DNA of 64,000 nt, from positions 37,371 through 101,370 of the forward strand of contig JBEKAB010000013.1 of the NCBI GenBank assembly GCA_050018415.1. The letters are read 5' to 3'. This stretch comes from UBA1161 sp002311745. Its GTDB lineage: Bacteria; Planctomycetota; Phycisphaerae; Tepidisphaerales; Tepidisphaeraceae. The notes under the pieces are model-generated. The model was not told the DNA's origin, did no database searches, and was given only the letters and a program-made list of their open reading frames with translations. This document shows positions 1-7,521 of the stretch, one piece after another. The translations under genes were made by a program, and so were the position numbers. The number at the start of each line of letters is the position of its first letter. The first letter of the stretch is position 1.

Positions 1-1
1 C

Positions 2-799
2 GGCCAATTCTCCCTGGGCCACGCGGGATTCATGGCCGTGGGTGCGTACGTCGGCGGCGTCATCCTCAAACACGCCGCCCCCCAAGGCGCCGCCGTGCCG
101 GTCATGTTTTTGGGACTGATGATCCTGGGCGGCCTGGCCGCCGCCGCCGCGGGCGTGCTGGTCGGCGTGCCCACCCTGCGCCTCCGCGGCGATTACCTGG
201 CCATCGCCACCCTCGGCTTTGGCGAGATCATCACCGTCGTGCTCAATCAGATCGAATCCATCGGCTCGTACGAAGTCGGCGGCTCGGCCGGCCTGCACAA
301 CATCCCCATCACGACCAATTTCTTCTGGACGTTCCTGGCCGCCCTGATCTGCGTCGTCGTGGTCGCGCGCCTCGTTTATTCGCAGAAGGGCAGGCCCTTT
401 TTTGCCGTGCGCGAAGATGAGATTGCCGCCGCCGCCATGGGCGTCGATACCACCTTTTACAAGGTCGCCGCCTTTGTGGTGGGCGCCTTTTTCGCCGGCG
501 TCGCCGGCGTCCTCTCCGCAACGCTGTCGGGAAACCTCGACCCCGCGGCCTTCGGCTTCGTCCGCTCCATCGAAATCGTCATGATGGTTGTCCTGGGCGG
601 CTCGGGCAGCATCACCGGCTCCATCCTCGCCGCCGCCGTCCTCACCCTTCTTCCGGAATGGCTGCGCGCCCTGGAGTCCTGGCGCCTGGTGATCTACGCC
701 CTGCTGTTGATCCTCATGATGCTCCTGCGTCCCGAAGGACTTTTGGGCAATCGCGAGCTGTGGTGGACCCGCCGCCGATTGCTCGCTGTCGAGCGGTGA
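2..799 (+). CDS. livM: Branched-chain amino acid ABC transporter permease LivM (5' end outside the window)
   Basis: Inner-membrane permease subunit of a branched-chain amino acid importer. The reading frame is already open at base 2, where it encodes the conserved GQFSLGHAGFMAVGAY segment of LivM, so the gene begins upstream and the ATG at 32 is internal. The visible 265 residues carry several hydrophobic helices, the EAA-like loop region (VLVGVPTLRLRGDYLAIATLG) and the late GGSGSITGSI segment typical of LivM. The C-terminus (RPEGLLG then a basic tail) is normal. The stop lies 2 nt before livG, so livM, livG and livF form one operon. No periplasmic binding protein is visible; it should lie upstream together with livH. 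Confidence 0.93.
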   Translation, partial: GQFSLGHAGFMAVGAYVGGVILKHAAPQGAAVPVMFLGLMILGGLAAAAAGVLVGVPTLRLRGDYLAIATLGFGEIITVVLNQIESIGSYEVGGSAGLHNIPITTNFFWTFLAALICVVVVARLVYSQKGRPFFAVREDEIAAAAMGVDTTFYKVAAFVVGAFFAGVAGVLSATLSGNLDPAAFGFVRSIEIVMMVVLGGSGSITGSILAAAVLTLLPEWLRALESWRLVIYALLLILMMLLRPEGLLGNRELWWTRRRLLAVER

Positions 800-801
800 A
801 C

Positions 802-1572
802 ATGCCCCTGCTGGAAATTTCCCATCTCGGCATCGACTTCGGCGGCCTGCGGGCCCTGTCCGATTTCCATTTCACCCTCGACCAGGGCGAATTGGTCGGC
901 CTCATCGGCCCCAACGGCGCCGGGAAAACCACCGTCTTCAACATCGTCACCGGCGTCTACCAGCCCGATGCCGGCGACGTGCGCCTCGCCGGCAAGTCCA
1001 TCGTCGGACTCAAACCGTTCCGCATCAACCGCCTGGGCGTCGCTCGCACCTTCCAAAACGTGCGCCTCTTCGGCGGCCTCAGCGTCCTGGACAACGTCCT
1101 GATCGGCTTCAACCAATCCGTCGCCCACGGCTTTGTCGGCACGCTCCTGCGCTCTCACGCCCACCAGATCGAAGAACATCTGCACGAGCAGCAAGCCATC
1201 GAGCTTCTTGGCACTTTCGATCTTCTGGACCGTCTGCACGACCCGGCCCGCACCCTGGCCTACGGCCCGCAACGCCGCCTCGAGATCGCCCGCGCCCTGG
1301 CCACCCGGCCCAAAATCCTCCTCCTCGATGAACCCGCCGCCGGCATGAACCCCCAGGAAAAAATCGACCTCATGAACCTCATCGCCATGATCCGCCGGAA
1401 ATTCTCCGTCGGCCTGTGGCTCATCGAGCATGATATGAAACTGGTGATGAGCATCTGCCAGCGCATCACCGTCCTGGACCACGGCGAAACCATCGCCGTC
1501 GGCTCCCCCGCGGAGATTCAAGAAAACCCCAAGGTCATCGAGGCCTATCTGGGCAGCCCCGAACCGGCGTAA
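802..1572 (+). CDS. livG: Branched-chain amino acid ABC transporter ATP-binding protein LivG
   Basis: One of the two ATPase subunits of the importer. The 256-residue product has Walker A GPNGAGKTT, the LivG-specific GVARTFQNVRLF segment, an ABC signature region (LAYGPQRRLEIARAL, with YGPQRR replacing the usual LSGGQ-type motif, as is common in LivG), Walker B ILLLDEPAAGMNP and the switch His in LIEHDM. I chose the ATG at 802 because it lies 2 nt after the livM stop and starts exactly at the family N-terminus (MPLLEISHL); longer starts would run back through livM. The final codons overlap a TAAAAT box 9 nt before the livF start. Confidence 0.96.
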   Translation: MPLLEISHLGIDFGGLRALSDFHFTLDQGELVGLIGPNGAGKTTVFNIVTGVYQPDAGDVRLAGKSIVGLKPFRINRLGVARTFQNVRLFGGLSVLDNVLIGFNQSVAHGFVGTLLRSHAHQIEEHLHEQQAIELLGTFDLLDRLHDPARTLAYGPQRRLEIARALATRPKILLLDEPAAGMNPQEKIDLMNLIAMIRRKFSVGLWLIEHDMKLVMSICQRITVLDHGETIAVGSPAEIQENPKVIEAYLGSPEPA

Positions 1573-1584
1573 AATGGCCGCCGC

Positions 1585-2343
1585 ATGCTTCTGTCGGCAA
1601 GCAACCTGACCGTCTCGTACGGCGCCATCACCGCACTGCAAAATGTCTGCGTCGAGATCGACCGCGGCGAAATCGTCGCCCTCATCGGCGCCAACGGAGC
1701 CGGCAAGACCACGCTCATGCGCACGATCAGCGGATTGCTCCGTCCCACCGCCGGCAGCATCGCCTGGAACCCGCCGCCCACGCCGGCCCAGCCGGGTGAT
1801 ACGCTCAACTATTTCTCGCCCTACGCGGAACTGGTCGGCCTGCGGCCGGACCAGATCGTCCGCCTGGGCATCAGCCACGTCCCCGAAGGCCGCCAGATCT
1901 TTGCCAATCTGACGGTGCAGGACAATCTGCTTCTGGGCGCGTTTCAAAACCGCCACCGCGAGCAGATTCGCCACGGCCTGGACAGATGCTTTTCGCTCTT
2001 CCCCGTGCTCCTTGAGCGTAAGCACCAGCGTGCCGCCACCCTCAGCGGCGGCGAGCAGCAGATGCTGGCCATTGGCCGCGCCCTCATGGCTCAGCCGCGA
2101 CTGCTCCTTTTGGATGAGCCCTCCCTGGGCCTTTCGCCGATTCTCGTGCAGAAGATTTTCCAGATCATCCGCCAGATCAGCCGGGACGGCGCCACGATTT
2201 TTCTGGTGGAGCAGAACGCCCACATGGCTCTGAGCATCGCCGATCGCGGCTACGTCCTGCAGACCGGCCGCATCATCCTCGCCGGCCCCGCCGCCGATTT
2301 ACTGCAAAACCCCGAAGTAAAACGAGCATACCTCGGGGGATAA
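1585..2343 (+). CDS. livF: Branched-chain amino acid ABC transporter ATP-binding protein LivF
   Basis: Second ATPase of the branched-chain amino acid importer, 252 residues. Walker A GANGAGKTT, the LivF hallmark HVPEGRQIF, signature LSGGEQQML, Walker B LLLLDEPSLGL and VEQNA with the switch region are all visible. It is roughly 15 residues longer than typical LivF because of an insertion around residues 61-80 (WNPPPTPAQPGDTLNYFSPY) between the Walker A helix and the Q-loop/EGR region; the frame is intact there, so this looks like a lineage-specific loop. No Shine-Dalgarno is evident, but TAAAAT (1570-1575) sits 9 nt before the ATG, so an internal leaderless start is possible besides co-transcription with livG. 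Confidence 0.96.
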   Translation: MLLSASNLTVSYGAITALQNVCVEIDRGEIVALIGANGAGKTTLMRTISGLLRPTAGSIAWNPPPTPAQPGDTLNYFSPYAELVGLRPDQIVRLGISHVPEGRQIFANLTVQDNLLLGAFQNRHREQIRHGLDRCFSLFPVLLERKHQRAATLSGGEQQMLAIGRALMAQPRLLLLDEPSLGLSPILVQKIFQIIRQISRDGATIFLVEQNAHMALSIADRGYVLQTGRIILAGPAADLLQNPEVKRAYLGG

Positions 2344-2443
2344 TGACGAAATTCGAATGACGAATGACGAATCAATGACGAATGACCAAATGACCGTGAT
2401 GCGCCTCTTTTCATTAGTCATTCGTCATTCGAATTTCGTCATT
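2342..2443. repeat. Inverted repeat built from ATGACGA heptamers
   Basis: The arms 2342-2368 and 2417-2443 are perfect 27-bp inverted complements separated by 48 nt. Each arm is made of near-tandem heptamers of the type ATGACGA/AATTCGA, and further degenerate units fill the left part of the loop. It fills the gap between livF and the next gene and could act as a transcription terminator for the liv operon. No T-run follows, so its function is inferred only. It resembles short-tandem-repeat hairpins seen elsewhere in this window. Confidence 0.85.
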
Positions 2444-2483
2444 CCCACTTCGTCATTAAGCCATTTCGGGTTATCGTGAGGCC

Positions 2484-2864
2484 ATGACAACCCCCACAAT
2501 GCCCTACGGCGCCCCTTCCCACATTCCCGTTACGACCACGTTTACCATCGAAGGCTACCGCATCGTCCAATACCTTGGCGTGGTGCGAGGGCTGATCGTC
2601 CGCGCCCCCACCATCGCCCAAGGCTTCCTTGGCGGGCTGAAGTCGATCATCGGCGGGCAGATCGGCTCGTACACCGAGATGTGCGAGCAGACCCGCCAGC
2701 AGGCGTTCGAGCTGCTCGTGCAGCACGCCCAGATGCTCGGTGCCAACGCGGTGGTCGGTTTCCGCTACGACGCTTCCGAAGTCGGCGCCGGCCGCGGCGT
2801 GGCGGCCACGGAAGTCCTCTGTTACGGCACCGCCGTCGTCGTGGCCCCGGAGCAGGCTCGCTAG
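2484..2864 (+). CDS. YbjQ/UPF0145 family protein (heavy-metal-binding-domain-like)
   Basis: A 126-residue cytosolic protein of the YbjQ (UPF0145) family, which forms ring-like oligomers and has no firmly assigned biochemical role. Recognisable blocks are the central G-x-V-x-G-x-x-V-R-A region (LGVVRGLIVRAP), the helix with YTEMCEQTRQQAFELLVQHA, and GANAVVGFRYDAS followed by EVLCYGTAVV. Family length is about 105-110 residues, so there is a slightly long N-terminus. The start follows a GTGAGG-like sequence. It runs convergently into the next gene with only 3 nt between stop codons. Confidence 0.88.
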   Translation: MTTPTMPYGAPSHIPVTTTFTIEGYRIVQYLGVVRGLIVRAPTIAQGFLGGLKSIIGGQIGSYTEMCEQTRQQAFELLVQHAQMLGANAVVGFRYDASEVGAGRGVAATEVLCYGTAVVVAPEQAR

Positions 2865-2867
2865 GCG

Positions 2868-4241
2868 CTACAGTTCGGCGATGGATTGCATTTCGGGCAG
2901 AGATGCCGCGGCAACGCCCGCGCCCAGAAGTCGCCGGGAAAACGGTTCGGCCTGATCGACTTCGCCGTGCACCACCCACGCCGTCGCGCGAGGATTCAGC
3001 GCCGGCTGCAAAAACCGCATCAGCTCATCCCCATCCGCATGCGCGCTTAGCCCATGAATCGTGCGCACCTGGCAGCGCACGTCGTACCAGCGGTCGAAGA
3101 TTCGCGCCCGTTTCTCGCCGTTTTGCAGTCGCCGCCCCAGCGTATTGGGCGGAATGTACCCGACGAAAACGATCAGATCGTCCGGCCTATCCACGCTCTG
3201 TTTAATGTGGTGCAAAATTCGCCCAAACTCGCACGTCGGGCTGGACGCGATGATCACGCACGGCCCGCCCTGGTCGTTGATCTGCTTGCTCTGCTCGGTC
3301 GTGGATGCGAACGTCACGCGGCTTGTGCCGAACAGATCATGCGTGCCGATGGCCGCCAGGGTTTGCTCGTCGTAATTCTCGCGGAACTGGCTGTGGATTT
3401 TGCTGATCTCCACGCCCATCGGGCTATCCACGAAGATCGGGATCGGCGGAATCTGCCCGTCCTGCATGAACCGCTGGATGTACCAGAGCACCGTCTGCGT
3501 GCGCCCGACGGCAAAGCTGGGCACGAGCAGCCGACTGCGCCGCTGCACGCAAAATCGCACCGCATCCAGAAACTGCGGCCCCACCTCGCTCATCGGCGCA
3601 TGCTGAGTGTTGCCATAGGTGCTTTCGGTGATGAGATAATCCACCGCGCCGGGGATTGCCTGGGGATCGCGCAGGATCGGCGTGTCGTACCGCCCCACAT
3701 CCCCCGTGAACAGCAGCCGCTTGCTCTCCCACTCCACCAGCACATAGGCCGAGCCCAAAATGTGTCCCGCGTCGAAAAATGTGAAGCTCACGCCTTTACC
3801 CAGATCGGTTTTCTGCCCATACGGGATGCGCCGCATCAAACCCAGCACGCCCGGAATATCCTTGGGCGTATACAGCGGCTCGGGCGCCGCCTGCGGCGTC
3901 CCCTGACGTTGAAGGTACTGGACATCTTCCACCTGAATCGCCGCCGAATCGCCCAGCACGATTCTCGCCACTTCCGCCGTCGCCGGCGTGCAGTGGATCG
4001 CGCTCTTGAATCCGCCGCGCACAAGCACCGGCAGCTTCCCGCAATGGTCCAGATGCCCATGCGAAAGGATCAGGGCATCGGCTGTCGCCGCATTGGGCGC
4101 AAGCCAACGGTTGATCCGCTCGGCCTCCTGCCGCGGGCCTTGGTACATCCCCATGTCCAGAAAAACCCGCAGGCCGTTGATTTCGAGAAGGTGACACGAC
4201 CCCGTCACCGTGCGATCCGCTCCGCAGAATTCAATGTGCAT
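2868..4241 (-). CDS. Beta-CASP metallo-beta-lactamase-fold RNase-like protein
   Basis: A 457-residue protein of the MBL-fold, beta-CASP group (CPSF73/Ysh1-like), whose members are zinc-dependent RNA endo- or exonucleases. The MBL core has HGHLDH at residues 61-66, a later metal His in FDAGHILGSA and Asp in FTGDVGR. The beta-CASP cap shows TESTYGN (motif A), VGRTQTVLW, and GLSAHADGDEL (motif C region with its His). The C-terminal RNA-specificity loop seems complete. Start ATG is the family start (MHIEFCGADRTVTGS). It probably processes or degrades RNA; substrate unknown. A TTACACT -10-like box lies about 26 nt upstream. Confidence 0.93.
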   Translation of the reverse strand: MHIEFCGADRTVTGSCHLLEINGLRVFLDMGMYQGPRQEAERINRWLAPNAATADALILSHGHLDHCGKLPVLVRGGFKSAIHCTPATAEVARIVLGDSAAIQVEDVQYLQRQGTPQAAPEPLYTPKDIPGVLGLMRRIPYGQKTDLGKGVSFTFFDAGHILGSAYVLVEWESKRLLFTGDVGRYDTPILRDPQAIPGAVDYLITESTYGNTQHAPMSEVGPQFLDAVRFCVQRRSRLLVPSFAVGRTQTVLWYIQRFMQDGQIPPIPIFVDSPMGVEISKIHSQFRENYDEQTLAAIGTHDLFGTSRVTFASTTEQSKQINDQGGPCVIIASSPTCEFGRILHHIKQSVDRPDDLIVFVGYIPPNTLGRRLQNGEKRARIFDRWYDVRCQVRTIHGLSAHADGDELMRFLQPALNPRATAWVVHGEVDQAEPFSRRLLGAGVAAASLPEMQSIAEL

Positions 4242-4321
4242 GATGGCTCCGTGAGAGAGGGAGTGTAACGACCCTCCGCTTTCCCGTAATCTGCCGCTAT
4301 CATTTCCCTACAATGCGGCGG

Positions 4322-4687
4322 ATGAGGATTCGACGACTGGCTCTTCTGGCGATCGTCGTCTTTCTCGGCTTTTTCTCGCGCCGCTGGCCGATTGGCCTGT
4401 TTGTTTGGGACAAGAGCCTCGGCGACATCGCTTACGCCGCCGCGGCGTATCTCCTGCTGCTGCTCCTACTGCCGCGCCGCAGCCCCGCGGTTCTCGCCCT
4501 CTTCGCGATGCTGTTTTGTCTCGCCATCGAGTGTTTCAAATTCACCGGCCTACCCCAACAGTGGGCCGCATCCCCCATCTCTCGCGTCGTCTTCGGCACC
4601 ACGTTTTCCTGGCACAACCTGGCATGCTACGCCATCGCCATCGCGGCCATCCTTGCCATCGAACGATCACCCACTGCATCCCGATAA
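4322..4687 (+). CDS. DUF2809 family integral membrane protein
   Basis: Small inner-membrane protein (121 residues from this start) matching the DUF2809 pattern: an N-terminal helix, the early RRWPIGLFVWDKSLGDIAYA block, a helix, then ALFAMLFCLAIECFKFTG and a last helix after TFSWHNLACY. Four helices are predicted by eye. Function unknown. An ATG also exists at 4313, but it overlaps the putative -10 box TACAAT (4309-4314); the ATG at 4322 is 7 nt after that box and gives the usual basic N-terminus, so I prefer it. It is followed immediately by an inverted repeat. Confidence 0.8.
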   Translation: MRIRRLALLAIVVFLGFFSRRWPIGLFVWDKSLGDIAYAAAAYLLLLLLLPRRSPAVLALFAMLFCLAIECFKFTGLPQQWAASPISRVVFGTTFSWHNLACYAIAIAAILAIERSPTASR

Positions 4688-4808
4688 ATGCAACCGCAGA
4701 GACGCTGAGACACAGAGACAGCCACAGAGAAGAAATTGATTTTTTAAAAGAGAATTCCTGTTTTCTCCGCGGTTTTCTCCGCGTCTCTGCGTCTCTGCGG
4801 TTGCATTT
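4686..4808. repeat. Inverted repeat with GCAGAGAC-type octamer units, between convergent genes
   Basis: Arms 4686-4711 and 4783-4808 are complementary over 26 bp with one mismatch; the core unit is an octamer of the type TCTCTGCG/CGCAGAGA repeated in each arm. The inner part carries further imperfect copies (CAGAGAAG against TTTTCTCC). It fills the whole gap between two convergent genes, so a bidirectional terminator role is plausible. The left arm overlaps the stop codon of the upstream gene. Confidence 0.85.
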
Positions 4809-4812
4809 TCTT

Positions 4813-6198
4813 TTAATGCCCCTGCAGCGGCTCGCCCAGAATTTTCTTTAGTTCCGCGAATTTCTCCTGCATCATCTGCGGCGTCTTGGCTTCCAGGTTC
4901 AGCCGCAATAGCGGCTCGGTGTTGCTCTTGCGGACGTTGAACCACCACTCGCCAAGCTCGACCGTGATGCCGTCCAAATAGTCGATCTGGGCTTTCTTGT
5001 ACGCCTCGGCGAGCTGACGAATCTTGGCTTCCTTGTCCTCCACCTGAAAATTCAACTCGCCGCTTTGGCTGTAGCGGCGTAGCGGGGCGACGAGTTGGCT
5101 GATGGGCTTGTCCTGGGCGGACAGAACGGACAGGACGCGGGCGAAGGCGATGGCGCCGCTGTCGGCGCAGAAATTGTCGCGGAAATAGAAGTGGCCGGAG
5201 AGCTCGCCGCCGAAGACCGCCTTGGTTTCGGCCAGAGTTTTCTTGATGAACGCATGGCCGACGCGGTCGCGCTTGGGCACGCCGCCGCACTCCTTAATCA
5301 CCTCCGGCACGACGTGGCTGGAGCGCAGGTCGTACACGATGGCCGAGCCTTTGTTCTGCGGCATCTGCAAAAAATCGCGCGCCAAAATCGCCGTGATCAT
5401 GTCGCAGCCGATCACCTTCGCCTGCTCGTCCAGGAAGATGCATCGGTCGGCGTCGCCGTCGAAGCAGACCCCAAAATCGCACGGGTTATGTCCCATCTTT
5501 TCCTTGAGCATTTGCAGGTTCTGCTCGACCAGGGGATTGGGCTCGTGCGTGAAGCTGCCGGTGATCTCGAAGAGCAGCGGGACGATCTGCAAATTGGGCA
5601 CGCCCTCGAAGATGGCCGGGACCATTTTGCCGGCCATGCCGTTGCTGGCGTCGATGACGACTTTCATGGGCCGGCGGATGTCCAGGAACTGCAAAACGTG
5701 TTTCTTGTACGCGCTCCACAGGTCCTGCTCTTGCAGCGTTCCATGGAGACCGGTTTGGCCGGGGCGCAGAAGGGAAGCGATGCGTTTGATGTCGTCCAGC
5801 CCGCTGGCCGCCCCAATGGGCTTGGCCTTGGGCCCGGAGATTTTGAACCCATTGTACTGGACCGGATTGTGCGAGGCGGTGGTCTGCACCCCGCCGACGC
5901 ATTGGAGGTAATTGATCGCGAAATAGATCATGGACGTATCGACCATGCCGATGTCGATGACGTTCATGCCCGTGGAGCGGAGTCCGTCCATCATCGCCTT
6001 GGCCAATGCCGGCGAGCTGGGCCGCATATCGCGGCCCACGACCATCGTGTCTTCCAGCTTGACCTTATCCGCCGCGTTCTGCCGGCTGCGCTTCAAATAC
6101 TGTCCCGTCGCATGCCCGACTTTCCACGCGATCTCTTCGTTGAGCGGAATGGGGTAGGTAGCGCGGATGTCGTAGGCCTTGAAGATTTTGTCGATCAT
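4813..6198 (-). CDS. manB: Phosphomannomutase/phosphoglucomutase
   Basis: A 461-residue alpha-D-phosphohexomutase interconverting hexose 6- and 1-phosphates for sugar-nucleotide and exopolysaccharide synthesis. The order is complete: phosphoserine loop TTASHN (Ser109), metal loop DGDAD (247-251), sugar loop GGELSGHFYF (330-339) and phosphate loop RKSNTEP (423-429). The start MIDKIFKAYDIRATYP is the family N-terminus; the long upstream open frame runs through a repeat and the mtnA region and is not coding. Because the loop is GGELSGH and length is about 460, AlgC/ManB-type activity on mannose and glucose phosphates is most likely. The gene symbol follows the family, not proof of specificity. 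Confidence 0.94.
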   Translation of the reverse strand: MIDKIFKAYDIRATYPIPLNEEIAWKVGHATGQYLKRSRQNAADKVKLEDTMVVGRDMRPSSPALAKAMMDGLRSTGMNVIDIGMVDTSMIYFAINYLQCVGGVQTTASHNPVQYNGFKISGPKAKPIGAASGLDDIKRIASLLRPGQTGLHGTLQEQDLWSAYKKHVLQFLDIRRPMKVVIDASNGMAGKMVPAIFEGVPNLQIVPLLFEITGSFTHEPNPLVEQNLQMLKEKMGHNPCDFGVCFDGDADRCIFLDEQAKVIGCDMITAILARDFLQMPQNKGSAIVYDLRSSHVVPEVIKECGGVPKRDRVGHAFIKKTLAETKAVFGGELSGHFYFRDNFCADSGAIAFARVLSVLSAQDKPISQLVAPLRRYSQSGELNFQVEDKEAKIRQLAEAYKKAQIDYLDGITVELGEWWFNVRKSNTEPLLRLNLEAKTPQMMQEKFAELKKILGEPLQGH

Positions 6199-6233
6199 GG
6201 CCGGAAGTTTAGAGGGAAAAGTTGTTCGTGGAA

Positions 6234-6265
6234 AGAGACGAAGAGACCCAGAGACCCAGAGACTT
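6234..6265. repeat. Four tandem octamers AGAGACNN
   Basis: Four consecutive octamers (AGAGACGA, AGAGACCC, AGAGACCC, AGAGACTT) lie upstream of manB. Unlike the other short-unit arrays here, no matching opposite arm is apparent. The same octamer type recurs in the hairpin at 30271-30357. Confidence 0.75.
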
Positions 6266-6376
6266 AGTGGGACGGTGTCTACGCCATTGCCGCGGCGCGT
6301 TTTTCGATTTTGGGATCGGGGTCCGGCCTTTTTTCGGTCCGGCGAATGCCGGTTGCATCTCACGGCTGTGCCCAAT

Positions 6377-6405
6377 TTGACTGCGGCTTGCAGATTCACT
6401 ATGGG
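6377..6405 (+). promoter_or_regulatory. Putative sigma-70-type promoter for mtnA
   Basis: TTGACT (6377-6382), a 17-bp spacer and TATGGG (6400-6405). The mtnA start follows 21 nt later with an AGGAG Shine-Dalgarno, so this gene would have a conventional leader, unlike many others here. Confidence 0.5.
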
Positions 6406-6426
6406 TGGAAGCGGCAGGAGTCGGCG

Positions 6427-7521
6427 ATGCGTGTGGACGGCATCCCAATGCGAACCATCTGGCCTGAGGCGGGCACGGCCGTGGGGATCATCGACCAGAC
6501 GCGGTTGCCGCACGCGCTGGTGACACTTTCGCTGCGATCTCCCGAAGAGGTGGCCCAGGCCATCCGAACCATGCGGGTGCGCGGCGCTCCGTTGATTGGA
6601 GCGGCGGCGGCGTATGGAATGGCGCTGGCTGTGACGGCCGATCCGTCCGACGCATCGTTGCATCGGGCCGATCTACTCCTGACGGCGACACGGCCGACGG
6701 CGGTTAATCTCCGATGGGCCCTGGACCGGTGCCGAAAAGAACTGGCGCCGCTGAAGCTGGGCGATCGGGCCGAGTCGGCATGGCGGCTGGCGGGTCTGGT
6801 CTGCGATGAAGACGTGGCCATGAACCAGGCGATCGGCAAGCATGGGATGGCGCTGCTGGAGGCGCTGCGGCATGGGGATCGTCCCATCCAAATCCTGACG
6901 CATTGCAACGCGGGATGGCTGGCAACGGTGGATGTCGGCACGGCGACGGCGCCGATTTACGCGGCGCATGATGCGGGAATCAACGTGCATGTCTGGGTCG
7001 ATGAGACGCGGCCGCGCAACCAAGGGGCAAGTCTGACGGCGTGGGAACTGGGACGCCATGGCGTCCCACATACCGTCATCGTGGATAATGCCGGGGGACA
7101 TCTCATGCAGCGCGGAAAGGTCGATCTCTGCATCGTCGGGTCCGACCGCACGGCCGCCAATGGGGATGTGGCCAATAAGATCGGGACGTATCTCAAGGCG
7201 CTGGCGGCAAAGGATAACGGTGTGCCGTTTTATGTGGCGCTTCCGTCGCCGTCGATCGACTGGAGCCTGAGCGATGGGGCCAAAATTCCCATCGAAGAGC
7301 GCGACGCGGCGGAAGTGACGTGGATTTCGGGCTTGGCCAGCGATGGGACGGTGGCGACGGTGCGGCTCACGCCGGAGTCTAGTCCGGCGGCCAATTGGGG
7401 ATTCGATGTCACTCCGGCGCGGCTGGTCACCGGGTTGATTACTGAGCGAGGCGTCTGCGCGGCGTCGCGCGAGGGACTGGCGGGACTCTTTCCCGAGAAA
7501 CGGGGATCAGAACATGCGTAG
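6427..7521 (+). CDS. mtnA: S-methyl-5-thioribose-1-phosphate isomerase (or 5-deoxyribose-1-phosphate isomerase)
   Basis: 364-residue aldose-ketose isomerase of the eIF2B-like fold that converts 5-methylthioribose-1-phosphate to the ribulose form in methionine salvage. Catalytic residues sit where expected: Cys160 in LTHCNAG and Asp240 in GSDRTAANGDVANKIG; RGAP is at 52-55. The ATG at 6427 has AGGAG upstream and is the family start, while the longer frame lacks support. It overlaps the following aldolase/dehydrogenase by 8 nt (ATGCGTAG), so the two are translationally coupled. This pairing suggests a short salvage route with an aldolase (DHAP-shunt type) rather than the full Met salvage pathway. 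Confidence 0.94.
   Translation: MRVDGIPMRTIWPEAGTAVGIIDQTRLPHALVTLSLRSPEEVAQAIRTMRVRGAPLIGAAAAYGMALAVTADPSDASLHRADLLLTATRPTAVNLRWALDRCRKELAPLKLGDRAESAWRLAGLVCDEDVAMNQAIGKHGMALLEALRHGDRPIQILTHCNAGWLATVDVGTATAPIYAAHDAGINVHVWVDETRPRNQGASLTAWELGRHGVPHTVIVDNAGGHLMQRGKVDLCIVGSDRTAANGDVANKIGTYLKALAAKDNGVPFYVALPSPSIDWSLSDGAKIPIEERDAAEVTWISGLASDGTVATVRLTPESSPAANWGFDVTPARLVTGLITERGVCAASREGLAGLFPEKRGSEHA

Noticed and set aside
694..2223. 509-residue antisense frame opposite livG and livF
   Set aside because: Its sequence is a GC-rich shadow, with low-complexity composition and no family match. The sense genes have complete motifs.
2342..2443. CRISPR array
   Set aside because: Units are 7-8 bp without unique spacers and form inverted arms; no cas genes are in the window.
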